Shown here piece after piece: positions 41,875-54,468 of a DNA stretch of 64,000 nt. The position numbers and the translations under genes are program-made. The notes under the pieces were generated by a model. That model searched no databases and had not been told where the DNA came from. It was given only the letters and a program-made list of their open reading frames with translations. Source of the stretch: Plenodomus lindquistii (taxonomy: Eukaryota > Ascomycota > Dothideomycetes > Pleosporales > Leptosphaeriaceae); the NCBI GenBank assembly GCA_025504975.1, contig JANUWI010000001.1, positions 2,790,001 through 2,854,000 of the forward strand. Direction: 5' to 3'. Numbering within the stretch: position 1 is the stretch's first letter; each line of letters starts with the position of its first letter.

Positions 41875-44144
41875 ATGAACTGGACGGGTGGCAGCCTGCA
41901 GCGTACGAAGAAGTCGAATGGGGGTACTATCCAGCAGCAGAAAGCGTACTTTGCCAGGGCGCGCACTCACGTGCAAAACGTGACCAGCTCACAAGCGGTA
42001 CCTTTTCGACCGAGCTATCTTCAGGCTGATGGGAGCGACAAATCAACGGGAAATCTGTTGTCGCATCATCTAGCCGCTGCCAAACGGCAAACTCCCTGGC
42101 GAAGTTGGCAAGCTTTGCGAGCGACGTCTTGCGATAGTCAGGAAGAGCAGCAGAATGAACAGGTCTCGAGGAAAGTATTGGTCCCATTCCCAACCGTGTC
42201 ACCATCGAACATGGCCGCAGCATTGGTGGAAGGCAATGTCAAGGGTAAGATCCGTCGTCGCAGGCTCCACTTTTACGCTTGCCACAGGGACCAAGACCAT
42301 CAACTACTAAATCTTAGATAGGAATTATCAGTAGACCAGAGCAACGTATCGCCGAAATCGACCCCGAGTGTCAGCTACACCTACTTGAAGCAAACAGAAA
42401 GCGACTACTGAAACAACCGGACTGGATTGGCATCAATCCATCAAAGCCAGTGGGTCTACCATGTGTGCCGTCCAAAGACAAATCCAGGATCGGCAAGCGC
42501 AGAAAGACCGAGATAAAGCCCGGCGTAGCAGCTCCACGCAGGGTCACTACCAACATCAACTCAGTAAACAGACAGCTACAGACTGATGAGCTGATAACAG
42601 GACCTCGGAGTGATGTCCGGCGCGATCACCTTGATAATCTGCGGATCCGTATAGGTACCGATGCATTGACAAGTGCCTATTCCACGCAGGAGCATGAACG
42701 CAGGCGGTCACAAGAATCTTCTGAGTCTATGCTCTTTCAGCAAAACACCGCCCTAGCTACCGAGACAGAATTTCCCGAGGAAGTCGTGCAACCTGCCAAT
42801 TATTGCCCTGATGCAACTGCGAGAGCCTTTCAAAATGAGCATCCTGCTCTGTACAAACCTTTGGTTACGCATAATCATCATCAGCTAGAACCCCACCAGG
42901 GTCGCTACAGGGGTAGTTCTCCATCTACAGAGAGCTATGTGCAGGCACTGCAGGGTGGCTCGGAAGCGGAACAAACGGACGATCATACTCTTTCAAGCGT
43001 TCACTGCCGAAGTGGATGCATCGCTCCTGGGTACGCTGTGATGCATCGGACAGGAGGAGGTCAACAACCTCTACGTCTCGTCTTCACGGATACAAAGTCT
43101 TTCAAGGATGATGAGCGTCAAATGCATACTAAAAGTCATCGCGCTAGAACCTGTGACAACACACAAGTGTCCAACCATGTACAACTACTTGAGCGTACCG
43201 CTCAAACACGAGAATTGCTTAAGCCTGAGACGGATAGTGGCCATCCAACCTCGACAAACGTCCCAAACACACATGCAATTGTCGATGTGAAGGGATGGGA
43301 GTCGTTTCTGGCAATTCCCAGCAGGGACTCGGCCCATTCGGTCGCAGCAACGGATTCCGAAAGCAGCATGTTGCATCAACACGCGCAGCAAGACCACAGC
43401 GAACCTTCCGCCGCGTGGTCACAGATTGCTACGCAGGGTGATCAAATTCATGGGGGTTCATCTGTAATCTCCGCCTTGTTGCCTCTGGCTAGGCAGAGTA
43501 TGGGACAACGTGCATTGACAGATGCGTCCGACCCCGACCCTGGCAGATTGTACAACTCAATGAGGAAACAACCTCAAGTACTAGGGGATGATGAGATGCT
43601 CTGGCAAGCTTTCGTTCTTGGGAGCGACGACTGTCCATCATCACAGATATTGCACGAATGGAAACATTTACGTGCGCCATCAAATGAGCTCGAAGCAACT
43701 CGGTGCACGTCCTTGCCTGCAGCTGTCGTATCTCACAACTCTTGCTCACGAGTCTTTTCACCGTCTCGTGTCGGGCGCACGCATGGTGGCATGGAGCCTG
43801 CAGCTGCGGTCAAGGAAACTTCAGCACCGCAGAAGCGCAGCTCACCGGTCGCCCAGAATGTTTTTGGGGAACTAAGCGACGGTGAGCTGAGCAGCACCTT
43901 TGCCCAGCGCAGGTCAAGTTTGCTCAACAACGCATCTCGCGACACCAGTCTAGACGTTGCGAGAACAATCGGTGGTACGAGAAGGGTCGGCGGCAGCCTG
44001 CAGCATGCCAGAAGCAGCTCACCTACGGAGGCATCGCCCAGCAAATGCGACTCCAGATACTGGTCTCCATCCATGCAAGCGAAACCTCGGAGCGACAGCT
44101 CTGACAACGCCCTTCATCTTGTTGACCCCAATACAGAAGAGTGA
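41875..44144 (+). CDS. Disordered fungal protein with N-terminal MNWTGG motif
   Basis: Two exons, 41875-42244 and 42322-44144, with a 77 nt intron (GTAAGA; branch CTACTAA; acceptor ATAG at 42321), 730 residues. The nearer acceptor four bases upstream would lead to a stop, so the second is chosen. The N-terminus MNWTGGSLQRTKKSNG and the stretch QQKAYFARARTHVQN form a block I recall in many Pezizomycotina proteins of unknown function. A second block straddles the splice: PECQLHLLEANRKRLLKQPDWIGI, followed by SKDKSRIGKRRK, a possible nuclear localisation signal. The remainder is disordered, rich in S, Q, H and T. No enzyme domain is visible. The function is unknown; DNA- or chromatin-related roles would be guesswork. 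Confidence 0.72.
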
Positions 44145-46080
44145 AGGGAAAATGTCATCTGCACGCCTGTCACATTTGTGTTCCCAAGCCATAAGGCTGA
44201 TGGCATAGTTGTTTGTCGGCGCCGTAGGACAGTTTTCGGGTTGGTTCAATAGGAACAGTCTGAGCAGATTGGAAGGGTTCGCACAGAATCTTGCACATGC
44301 TTACCGCTTACAAGGTGCTACGAAAAGAAGTATAGCAAATCTTTGTTTGTTGCGTGCTTCGGCTGGGGCTCGCATTGTTACGGGCTAGCTGGTGCATGCC
44401 ATTGTCGCGCTTCATGTACATGGGATACGTAGTGGTAGATCAAGGCAGGTCAGATAATAGTACTACATGGAGGCGCGAGAGCTATTTCCAGATGATGGTC
44501 CTACCGTAATGATGGCTTAGCGAGAAGGATTCACCACGTTCCTCGGCTGCGATGGATAAGCCACACCGAGGCGCTGAGGTCCGAGCGCAGATGCGATGGC
44601 GGAGGACGTGTCAAGTGGTGGAAGCGATTGGGTGTAGTGCTACGACAAGGTGTAGTCCATCACACCGCTGCTTACATGTCACTCGGAGAAGCTGGACGGC
44701 TACGAGTCACAACTGAAGAGTGAAGAGGGCTTGGTTGCGGGGGCCGTGGGCTGATTTGTAAAACAAGCTCAGGGGTCCGCCAAATCCTGCCTCGTTCTCG
44801 AAGCCAGGATGCTATGTACACCTAGAGTACGGTAAGGCAATCACGCGAGTCGTCGCATAGCCAGACGTGCTACTCTAGAGGAGCGTGTTAGAGTTTCCCA
44901 ACGTTGCGCCATCGGACGGCACATCCCTGACCAGCCTCTGCGCCGTCAACAGCCCCGCGGCCCATGATCGTCACTAGGCCATTTGGTAAGTTACCAGCAT
45001 ATCGGCTTCGCACTTTGTTTCATCATGACGGCGGTCCGGCGCCACGTGTGGGAAAGTGGAGGGCAGCCTATAGGGCGTTACAGTGGGCTTTCCAGTGGGC
45101 TTTAGCTTGCGACTCGCCCCAGAATTGGTACTGTTTGACGATGCCTTTTACACGGTGCACCGCTTCTTCCGGTCCATGGCAGATGCCGTGGCATGCAGGC
45201 CGCTCGTCAGCTGCCACTGCAGACTTGGTCTCGTATGATGCGATGCGATGCGATCTGACGGTACCGTCACTGCGACTAGCCACAGCAGTGGCGCCGGTAA
45301 AGACTGAAGTGGCCAGCACGGACGCTTGGCCCAAAGCCCCCAAGCCAAGCTTGTACTCTCTAAGCCATCGAGTACCGCAAGAGGAAAACGCACCAAGAGT
45401 GTTGAGTGGTCATGGATGAACCCAAGGCAAACATGTCCAATGCACCGTCTGTGATGTAACCAGCGCGCTACTCGTACATGGACCGGAAGATGCGGCAGCT
45501 TGGTGCAAGACTTGCAATTGCCAATACTGTATCTGCGCCGACAGATAGCTGGTGCGGCTACAGACCAAAGGATGCTGCTGCAAGCAGAGAAGCAGCGGTG
45601 AATGCCTGATGCTGTGGACGCGTGCAGGCCACTGTATACACAGCAGCCATGTACCCTAGAGTACTCACTCTACTCTAGTGGCATGAGGATCGACCCATAG
45701 AAACAAACGGCGGAGAGACGTCATTTCACAACGTTTGCTGGAGTGGGCTGTACTAGGGCCGCCTCGTTACGAGTCCCCAGCAGAGGGCGAGCAGGGAAGA
45801 GGCTCGCAGCGCAGCATGGGCGCGAATGGTGTGGAGCGGCGTGAGCCCGACAGACAGGGGCTTTGGGCGCAGGAGCAAAGGGATGATGGCAGATGGTAAT
45901 ATTAGCAGCGAAATTTTCCCCGCCTTGCCCAATCAAGGACAGGCACGCCAGGCCGGGGGGCCGTTGGCTCCAGTGTACTGTCCTTGACGTGTACCTGCCC
46001 TAAAGCCGGCCGTGGTCCTTTCCACGCAGGAGCTATCCGTACTTGCCGTTGGTCTGCCAGCACTACACGAAAAAGAACGA

Positions 46081-46191
46081 CACACAGCAGTCACACACAC
46101 ACACACATATACACGCCCATATACTTACTCATACTACCGTATTCATACCACGCACACATACACACACACACTCACACTCACACACTCACAC
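46081..46191 (+). repeat. (CA)n-rich microsatellite region
   Basis: Two CA-repeat blocks with TA and CT interruptions, about 560-670 bp upstream of the PLC start codon. Confidence 0.85.
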
Positions 46192-46281
46192 CTCCTCGGT
46201 CTGCTCCGCTAGCCGCGCGACCCCTCACATCAGCCTGCCTCCTCTGCAGTCCAGTACAGTCAGTGCATAATCGGCCGGCAC

Positions 46282-46310
46282 CCTGCACCTGCACCTGCAC
46301 CTGCACCTGC
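46282..46310 (+). repeat. (CTGCAC)n hexanucleotide repeat
   Basis: Four to five copies of a CTGCAC unit upstream of PLC. Confidence 0.85.
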
Positions 46311-46746
46311 TTGCTCCTCTCTCTCCGCATCAAAGGCCCTCGACCGCTTATTGTGTGCGTCTGCCAGCCTGCCAGGCCGTCCGCATTCGGCCATTGCACC
46401 CCCACACGCATTGCTCCGTAACATCCCAAGCATCCCAATATACACCCCTAGTCGCTGCACCGCCGCCGCTGCAACCTGCACCTGCTGCACGTACAGCTGA
46501 CCGCGCCTGCCTCCACTCGCGCAGCGCGCTTGCTCGTCCCAGAGCAGTAGCCGCACCACGCACCACGCACCTTCGCAGCATTCCACGATGTGCGAACGCT
46601 CCTAGCTCGCGCTGCGGCTGTTGATCCTCTCTGCTTTTATTCTCCAGTGGCGCCCGCCCGCTGTTGCGCTCTCTTGCCCACCTGCCTGCTCACCATGAAG
46701 ACATATTGACGCTGCTCCACGCCGCCTCTTCTCACCCACCTCCACC

Positions 46747-49700
46747 ATGTCGCTGCTCCACGACGCCCATGCCCGCCCGCGCATGCCCTCGCCCCAGCCC
46801 ACCTTTGCCCGCATCACTGCCGCCGTCAACATCCCCAATACGAGACCCAGTCCCGCCCTGACGGCCTCGTACCTCAATGGCTCCCTCCAATCCACCCCCG
46901 AGGGCATTGTCCCCATGTCCTCCTCGCTGCCAGCCATTCCTTCCTACGCCCTGCCAGAGTCGATCCTTCCTCCCCCGTCGCTGGCTGGTCCAACGTCCTC
47001 GCCCTCGGCCAAGGCGGAGGCGCTGGGAAAGGGCCCAGGCCTCATCCGACGTGTGAGCCGGGGTGCTCAGCGTCTACGCAGGGGCAACACTTCCGCCCAG
47101 CGCGACAAGAGCTCGGGGCCCGTCATTATGCGCCGACGAAGCGACAGCAGGACTGCCGCCGACGGCGATTCTGGCCTCTCCGACTTTGATGCCTTTGAAG
47201 AAGAAGACGCCGTCGAAGACCCATACGAGATTGCCCAGGGTCTGGGCATCTCGCACCCCGTGCCCACAGTCAGCTCCATACCAGATTCGGCCGTCATCGC
47301 TCCTGTACGCAACTCACGCCTCGAACAAGGCACTGTCTTGAGGAAGATCACCAAGAAGGAAAAGAAAGAAATCAACCTACGCCTCGATCTGGAATCGGCA
47401 AAAGTCTTTTGGGACACATCGCGTCCCTCCAAAGCCTTTTACATCGACGATGTCAAGGAGATCCGCTCAGGCCCAGAGGCGAAACACTATCGGGAAGAGT
47501 GTGGACTCTCAGAGGCGTGGGCCCCTTACTGGTTTACCATTGTCTATACCGATACGACTCGCTCCAAAGGCCGCCTGAAGACGATGCATCTGATTGCACC
47601 TGACGTCGGTGTCTTCAACATGTGGACCAGAACCTTGGACTCTGTATCTCGCAACCGCATTGATATGATGGCAGGTCTGTTGGGATTCGCAGACAAGAGT
47701 GCAAGGCTAGTGTGGCAGCGCGCCATGAAGAAGCGCGATGCAGGCGAGGAATCTCTCGATTTTCAAAGCATCGTCGAGTTGTGCCGGAGCCTGCACATCA
47801 ATTGCTCAGAAACTACCATCAAGCTCTATTTCAATGATGCAGACAAGCCAACTGCCGGTAAGCTCAACCAGCTTCAGTTCTTGTCCTTTGTGCGACGTCT
47901 CAAGGAGCGCACGGACATTAAGAAAGAGATTTGGAACGAATATGTATCAGAATCAAAACAGGAAATGGATCAATCCACCTTCTTCTCGTTTCTTCAGCAA
48001 GAGCAAGGCGTCGACGTAAACTCAGATCTCGATCACTGGACATCTACATTCGACAAGTTCGCCCGTGCCACGAGACCTAGAGCCACCCCTACGGAAGGTG
48101 GCGAAATCCCACTGCCACTCAAGATGAACTTCCCGGCTTTCCAAACATACCTCACCTCAAATGCAAACTCCATTCTCAAGCCAGTGGTGTCGCAACAAAA
48201 GCTCGACCGTCCCCTCAACGAGTACTACATCTCCAGCTCACACAATACCTACCTACTGGGTCGTCAGGTAGCTGGTGAGTCTAGCACGGAAGCTTACATC
48301 AGTGCCCTTCAAAAAGGTTGTCGCTGTCTTGAGATTGACTGCTGGGATGGTGCTGACAACATCCCTGTCGTGATGCACGGCCGGACTCTCACCAAGAGTA
48401 TTTTGTTCCAAGACACGATCAAGGTCATCAACAAGTACGCATTTACCGAGTCGCCATACCCAGTGATCCTCTCGCTCGAGGTTCATTGTGCCCCTATTCA
48501 ACAAGCGAACATGGTCAAGATCATGCTCGCTGAGTTTGGCGACAAGCTGGTGCTCCAACCACTGGACTTCGCATTACAGGCCCTTCCAACGCCAGAAGAA
48601 TTGAAATACAGGATACTCATCAAAGTCAAGGCCGCTGCCGGCGAGGAACTGGACACTAGAGCTTTGGTGAATGAGTTGTCGACACGCAGGCCTCGCAGTT
48701 TTAGTTCGCCCTGGTCTCGGCCCGTCCTTCTCAACGACAATGTAATCCCCAACTCTCCCCTTCTGTCCAGTCCACCCTCTATGAGCCCACCAGAGCGAAC
48801 TAATTCTTTCTGGGCCTCACCTCGAACCTCCAGCAACACATTACCAACATCAGCAATTGTAAGCTCAGCAGAAGACAGCGATAGCCCCAACGCGACCGCG
48901 GCAGAAACGGTCGACGACCGACGCAAGCAAAAGAAGCAGCCGAGCAAGATTACAAGGGAGCTTGGCAATCTGGGTGTGTACACAAGGGGAGTCAAATTCT
49001 CCGACTTTGGCAGCAATGACGCAAACACGTTCAATCACGTCTTCTCCATCAATGAACGCTCTTTTGAGAAGCTTACTAAACCTGGAGCTCGGGAGAAGCA
49101 CTTGCTCGAGGATCATAACATGCGTTGTCTTATGCGCGTTTATCCACATGCATTTCGTATCAACTCGTCCAACTTCGACCCTCTGAAGTTCTGGCGCCGT
49201 GGTGTTCAGATGGCTGCCCTCAATTGGCAGACATACGATCTGGGCCAACAGCTAAACGAGGCCATGTTTGCGGGTGGCGATGATCGCACTGGTTATGTGC
49301 TCAAACCTGCTGCACTCCGACTTGAGGAGCGGATACCCACAGCTGAGCACAGAAAGGCTCCGAAGAAGCAAGTCAAGTTTACTGTCAAGATCATCTCTGC
49401 TCAACAATTACCTCGACCTCGTGGACTTGGTCAAGAGGCCAACATCAATCCTTACGTCGAGTTCGAGATGTACTGTGCTGAGGACATGGGCGCAAATGCC
49501 ACTGGCTTCGGCGGACAAGACGCTTCAGCACGAAACGGACATTCTGGCATTGGCAATCCATTGAGGAAACGTACTCGCATTGTTGAGGGCAATGGCTACA
49601 ACCCTGTCTTTGGCAACGAAATTGACATGACGGTCACAACGAGATACCCCAGCCTAGTCTTTGTACGATGGACCGTGTGGAACTCACTGGACGCGCGGAC

Positions 49701-50079
49701 CACCAATCACGCTCCCTTGGCCACATTTACCGCTAAGCTTGACAGCGTTCAACAGGGTTATCGTCACCTACCCCTCTTTGATAGTAACGGCGAGCAGTAT
49801 CTATTTTCGACGCTATTCTGCAAAATCAAGAAACAGGACATTGTCGATGCGCCTGAAGTAACATCGACTCGCTCAAGCTCTCGTCGGCCGTCTCTAGACG
49901 GTGCCAGCTCACTACACGAATCTGGCAGCAACAGTAAGACCGGCCGCAACTTCGTAAGACGACTCATCAGCCGAGCGCCCAGCGAGCGCAAGAAACGCTT
50001 GGAAGAGCGCATGGGCAGTGAATCTCGCGAGTCAGATTTCGAAATGGTCAGTCGTGCCAGCACGTTCAATAATTCGTAA
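46747..50079 (+). CDS. plc1: Phosphoinositide-specific phospholipase C (delta type)
   Basis: Single exon, 1,110 residues, cleaving PIP2 to diacylglycerol and IP3. Residues 1-200 are disordered. A PH-like domain spans about 203-300 (VFWDTSRPSKAFYIDDVKEI), EF-hand-like helices about 310-450, the X box about 480-625 (YYISSSHNTYLLGRQ with H499; CLEIDCWDG; VVMHGRTLT with H544), then a 110-residue serine/proline-rich linker, the Y box about 737-858 (LGVYTRGVKFSDF, PHAFRINSSNFDPLKFWRRG) and a C2 domain about 875-1031. Both catalytic histidines and the calcium-site acids are present, so the enzyme should be active. The serine-rich tail is likely disordered. Order and size match fungal PLC1. The upstream leader is repeat-rich. 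Confidence 0.95.
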   Translation: MSLLHDAHARPRMPSPQPTFARITAAVNIPNTRPSPALTASYLNGSLQSTPEGIVPMSSSLPAIPSYALPESILPPPSLAGPTSSPSAKAEALGKGPGLIRRVSRGAQRLRRGNTSAQRDKSSGPVIMRRRSDSRTAADGDSGLSDFDAFEEEDAVEDPYEIAQGLGISHPVPTVSSIPDSAVIAPVRNSRLEQGTVLRKITKKEKKEINLRLDLESAKVFWDTSRPSKAFYIDDVKEIRSGPEAKHYREECGLSEAWAPYWFTIVYTDTTRSKGRLKTMHLIAPDVGVFNMWTRTLDSVSRNRIDMMAGLLGFADKSARLVWQRAMKKRDAGEESLDFQSIVELCRSLHINCSETTIKLYFNDADKPTAGKLNQLQFLSFVRRLKERTDIKKEIWNEYVSESKQEMDQSTFFSFLQQEQGVDVNSDLDHWTSTFDKFARATRPRATPTEGGEIPLPLKMNFPAFQTYLTSNANSILKPVVSQQKLDRPLNEYYISSSHNTYLLGRQVAGESSTEAYISALQKGCRCLEIDCWDGADNIPVVMHGRTLTKSILFQDTIKVINKYAFTESPYPVILSLEVHCAPIQQANMVKIMLAEFGDKLVLQPLDFALQALPTPEELKYRILIKVKAAAGEELDTRALVNELSTRRPRSFSSPWSRPVLLNDNVIPNSPLLSSPPSMSPPERTNSFWASPRTSSNTLPTSAIVSSAEDSDSPNATAAETVDDRRKQKKQPSKITRELGNLGVYTRGVKFSDFGSNDANTFNHVFSINERSFEKLTKPGAREKHLLEDHNMRCLMRVYPHAFRINSSNFDPLKFWRRGVQMAALNWQTYDLGQQLNEAMFAGGDDRTGYVLKPAALRLEERIPTAEHRKAPKKQVKFTVKIISAQQLPRPRGLGQEANINPYVEFEMYCAEDMGANATGFGGQDASARNGHSGIGNPLRKRTRIVEGNGYNPVFGNEIDMTVTTRYPSLVFVRWTVWNSLDARTTNHAPLATFTAKLDSVQQGYRHLPLFDSNGEQYLFSTLFCKIKKQDIVDAPEVTSTRSSSRRPSLDGASSLHESGSNSKTGRNFVRRLISRAPSERKKRLEERMGSESRESDFEMVSRASTFNNS

Positions 50080-53000
50080 AGCGAGGACGCGAACATCCAT
50101 CACCACCGTGGCTTACGAAGACGCTTAAAACAACGTTACGTCGGACACACATGGTCCGGCCGCATATATATCATGTCACTTCTGGTGTTTACTGGCAATG
50201 CGGCTGCTCGCTTTTCCCCGCATCGCAATTTCAGGCTTGCATTCAAGCATCTCACATCAAGGCATACCACACCACACGTCCCGATTTAGCGAAGTACTTG
50301 GCCTCACAGAACGGACAACACCATTCGAACAGAGACGTTGTACTCGCATTCATCACACAATCGCCTTGGCACAATCATCATTTTTCGAAAAGTACCCCCA
50401 CGACCTCGTCTGGCTAGACTTGGATCGCTTCTTTCCAGATTTCCACTTTCTCTTCTGCATATACCCAGTTCACAACCATTTTGGCATTCATGTGGTTACA
50501 GGCGTACACTGTTGAATTTACAATGCTGTTTGAGATGGCTTTACCGACGAGCAAGCATACTGCTCAATTTGGCGATATCCTATAGACTTGGTTTCTTTTT
50601 CCACCATTGAGCTTCGCTGCTCTGACACAACATTCTTGCATTCACTGTAAAAACCGTTTCAACCTTGGTCCATTTTTTCCCTTTGTTTTAGGCATTTGCG
50701 CTTTCTACATCACGAAATCCACGACAAATAACTTGCATATACTACTCCTTACCTGTGCTCTGTGGGTACTCTCGCTCGGGTCTTTAGGCTGGGTGGCTAT
50801 CTGTCGATTTGTTTCCTCTTCTCATTGTTTCATCGCGCCTTGTTCCCCTCGTGTGTGGGGCCTCGCAATTTTGATCCATTTCGCTTCAATGCAGGACATG
50901 GGCTCTTTTTCTAGTTAGGGGCGGCGATGTGTAGGCTTAATTTCGATTCGATGGATGTAGTGGGCCGGGCCGGCTTGCAGGAAAAGATGCATGGTTTTCA
51001 ATGTTACCTGCATCTCATGCATGATCCTTCTCCTGCAAGCGATCTGGGCGCCCATGGATAGCCTGACTAGATCTTCTAGCAATGGGGATTTTCGGGCATT
51101 GGGCTAGGAGTACTGGACTGACCGGTCGCAAGTGCGCAATACGGCAGCGAATGAATAGCAAGGGTCGCAACACTAAAGTGCTCGCGCCTACATAGAAATG
51201 ATACCATATGCTTCAGTGCGTTCTTGCATTGATTTGCAGACAACACTACATTTGCCACTCTTCGCAAGTTCAAGCCTTACCAACATGTCACAGCCCCTCC
51301 TCAGGATCCCACCATCAGACCAGACACTACCCCATGAATGCCCGATAGACCTGCCGCAACGTGGGCCAACCAACCATACGGACAATTGATCGCCGCACCT
51401 CATGCGGAACGCATACTTTGCTGCCAAGTTTTTCCCTGCCCTTTGACGTGGCTAGTTCCCGTGTAATGCGTCCCATCCCGCACGCAGTCCGTGGAGAAAC
51501 AGGGTTGCTCCTTGCGGGAGGGTGCGTTAGCTTTGCCCTGAGGGGACGACGCATGTGACTTGGACGGTGATATGGGGGCTGATCCGTTCAGCCGCTCTAG
51601 TGTGCTTGGTACTTTGCTGAAGAATTTGGGGGGATGAAAGAAGACACAGGATTTGACAAGGTCTTGAGACGGGGGAAAGGGTGCGGATAGTAACACGAGA
51701 AGTTGAGGTGCCGATTATACCACAGTGCGCAGTTCCAATTGGTGTTTGGACATGATTACCGAGGTCAAAGATCCAAGGTCTGTTCACTAGAACTAGACAC
51801 ATCATCCATGGAACAAGCGCCCCCACAAAACACTTCCATGGTACAAACCACAGCATATGCCCGTGGAGGAATACCAGTTGGCCAATGGAACAAGGCGTTT
51901 GCGTCCTACGTACTACGCAATTCTGAATACAAGCCAGAGCAATTGCAAAGAACGCCCATGACGATCCAGACCTCAAATGTGCACCAATGCGTCTGTGCGC
52001 TGTCGTTGTTTGGTTCAACAGCGGGTGGAACGGGGAAGGGAACGGGCGGGTATGTATGTGCTTTGCGCGTGCGCGCGAGATTTTGTTTTTAACAAAATTT
52101 GCTCCCCACATTGTGCACTTGCAGGCTTTCATCCTAATGAATGAGCCTAAAAAGTTCAGCTGGTCGCCTTGTTTTGCTTACCTGTTCGCTTCAATTTCGA
52201 ATTGGGATTGCGGGGATTAAACTCTCAGAATGTGCCGACGGCGATACTGGCACGTTTTGTGGAATCCATGCGTCGAATGCAATCTGATGCACGGGATCGT
52301 GATTTCAATAGTGGCTTGCAGTGTGCTTACGATGCCTGCAAGAATGATGAGAAACATCTGTGGACTCGGGGGCAGTGTCAGTGCGCCTTGCATCTGCAAG
52401 ATTCATGGAAGATACATGTAGAGTACGCAGCACGAGGCGGAAACGATCCGTGCGTCGTTCCCGTCCAACTTTGCTTCGGAGCAGGCAGAGTACCGGTAGA
52501 GCAGGTAATCCGCACTCGGACTCCCAATGCAGACATGCATCTGTAAGCCCCACCGAGTCATGTTCTGCGCATGTTCATCAAGCCACCAGCAAACAGCGGG
52601 CCAGGCTACAGCGCAGTGCAGTGTCACACATGAACACGACATGCACGGCATGCGCTGATTTACTGTGGGCCTGAGCAGGTGTGCGTAAGCCTGGATGCGA
52701 AAGATGGTGGAAGGATGCATAGAGTTTCGGTCTTCGGACGACGGTACGATCCATGTGTACACGATGCACACACTTACGCACTGACCCTGCCACTAAACTG
52801 CATTTTTGAAAATGGGGGGTGAGATTCATGCATATCATCTGCACGTCGTCCTTCTTCCCGACATATGAATGGTCCTCGATGCTTCCCCGCGGTGTGTTTG
52901 CATGAAAGAGCGCGGGGTTGGAAAGGCACCGGTGGAGGGTAACACTGCGTTGGCGGAAAGGATCTTGATTTGGTCGGTTTACGTTCACGTCTCAAGGCAA

Positions 53001-54253
53001 CTCGCGTGGATCCTGTTGTGCCTTACGTGCTGTACGACATGGCCAAGTACATGTCCGTTTCTGTAGGGGCGGCGGCGAAGTATGTGTGGGGCATGGTTCA
53101 TGTGCATCGAGAGTTTGCGTCGCACGCTTCAATCACTACAGCCGTCATCCTCACCGATCGTCGAGGTGTTACAATCTGATCTCAATACAGACTCACATAT
53201 ATGACAACCTCATGCATGTAATGCATAAGCAGCACCTAGTCTCCCCGATTACACTCCACACCCAATTCAGCCTCGACATCCTCCGACAGCCAGGTGGAGT
53301 TGCGGTGTAATCTTCCTAGCATCCCCGCAGGGCGCAATCTGCGGTTCGCTGAAAAGTGAGGCGAGCATATCGAAGGCTGTCCGCACTTGGCATGATAAGC
53401 GCGCTGTGCTCGTTGGTGCCGACTTGGATGCCGTCAAGGCGTTCTCCGCCTAACGCGGTGTTGATGTTGAGCTATCGCACTCTGCATCTCCACTTTGCCA
53501 TGTACACCTATTGTCATTTCACGCAAACAGCCTTGTGCATGACGCGATAGCAAGGCGTCGTCATCTGGCTGCCTCGGCCGTTATCAGCGTTGTATTGCCA
53601 CTATTGGGCGTGATCTTGCGAGGACGAAAGGACGCGCTGTCAAATATCCCACGGTTCAGGTAACAGTGGATCCACGCTCGCAAAAGTCAATCGCCGTGGA
53701 GTGCATGGCCGACTCCATGGCCGTATACATGGTAGTTGCCTTGCCACTATGAGAAGTATGCAGAGCAGCATGTAGCAAGGGTATCCAGCGCGAGTGGTGG
53801 AGTGTTGTGTCGGCGGATGTTTCCGATTTTGCTTGTGTCTTGTTGTCCGTCCAGCGTGCATGTAGTGCTCCGAGAGCCCATGATGGCCTTTGTCATGCCT
53901 CATAAGAGTCGCGTAAGTGGAGCTTGCTGGATGCTGCTACTTCCTCAAGGGTGTCGTTCGCTCTGAAGAGAAGGTGCACAGATGCGGCTCTGCTGCATTG
54001 GTGCAGTGGTAAAAGCGGGGGTCGTGAGCGCATTTCCGAGAATTGCCTACTAATCAGGTCCCATGCTCGAGGAGCGATGGGTAGGACGGCGCTGTGCAGG
54101 CGCAATGTGAGCGTTGGAGGGTGCGCGTCTGTGCGGAGGAAGAGGCCTGGTGGTGTTGAGGGGAGGGAGGGAGCATGGTCGAGGGGGCGGTAGCGTGCCA
54201 AGAAGATTGTTTTGTCCGAAGCGCTGCCGACGATGAATTCACAGTGCCTCTCC
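50080..54253. other. Largest gene-poor interval
   Basis: 4.2 kb between PLC and the repeat upstream of UPF1. A CT-rich stretch (50.4-50.9 kb) probably belongs to the PLC 3' side. Beyond it, open frames are short, overlap on both strands and have no recognisable motifs. I see no tRNA or intact repeat. Non-coding transcripts or species-specific small genes cannot be excluded from sequence alone. Confidence 0.5.
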
Positions 54254-54295
54254 CCACCACCACCAACACCACCATCACCACCATCACCACCACCG
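54254..54295 (+). repeat. (ACC)n/(ATCACC)n repeat in UPF1 upstream region
   Basis: About 42 bp of CCACCA/CCATCA units 174-215 bp before the chosen UPF1 start. If translated from an upstream ATG it would encode a threonine-rich run. Confidence 0.85.
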
Positions 54296-54468
54296 ACAGT
54301 GACCCCCTTCCGGGCAACCCCGCGCACGCACGCCGCTGGAAATGGTGTGAGCAGCCCTTGTGCCCGACCACCCACGCACCCCCCACGTCCATTGGCCACC
54401 GTAGTCGTCTCCACCGGCCAAAGCAGACACGACGACAGCGACGACGACAACAACAACAAGGCAATACC

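Larger units (their letters stand above)
44145..46746. other. Gene-poor interval and PLC upstream region
   Basis: 2.6 kb. The first 1.8 kb has no supportable gene; a 151-codon frame at 44,964-45,419 has no recognisable features. The last 0.7 kb carries CA and CCTGCA repeats and CT-rich sequence, and probably contains the PLC promoter and a long leader. Confidence 0.5.

Noticed and set aside
50607..50918. 103-codon hydrophobic frame downstream of PLC
   Set aside because: Begins at TTG, lies in CT-rich DNA, and is best explained as PLC 3' region.
53990..54060. tRNA-Gly-like string (GCATTGGTGCAGTGGTA)
   Set aside because: Only the D-arm region resembles a tRNA; no acceptor, anticodon or T-arm pairing follows.
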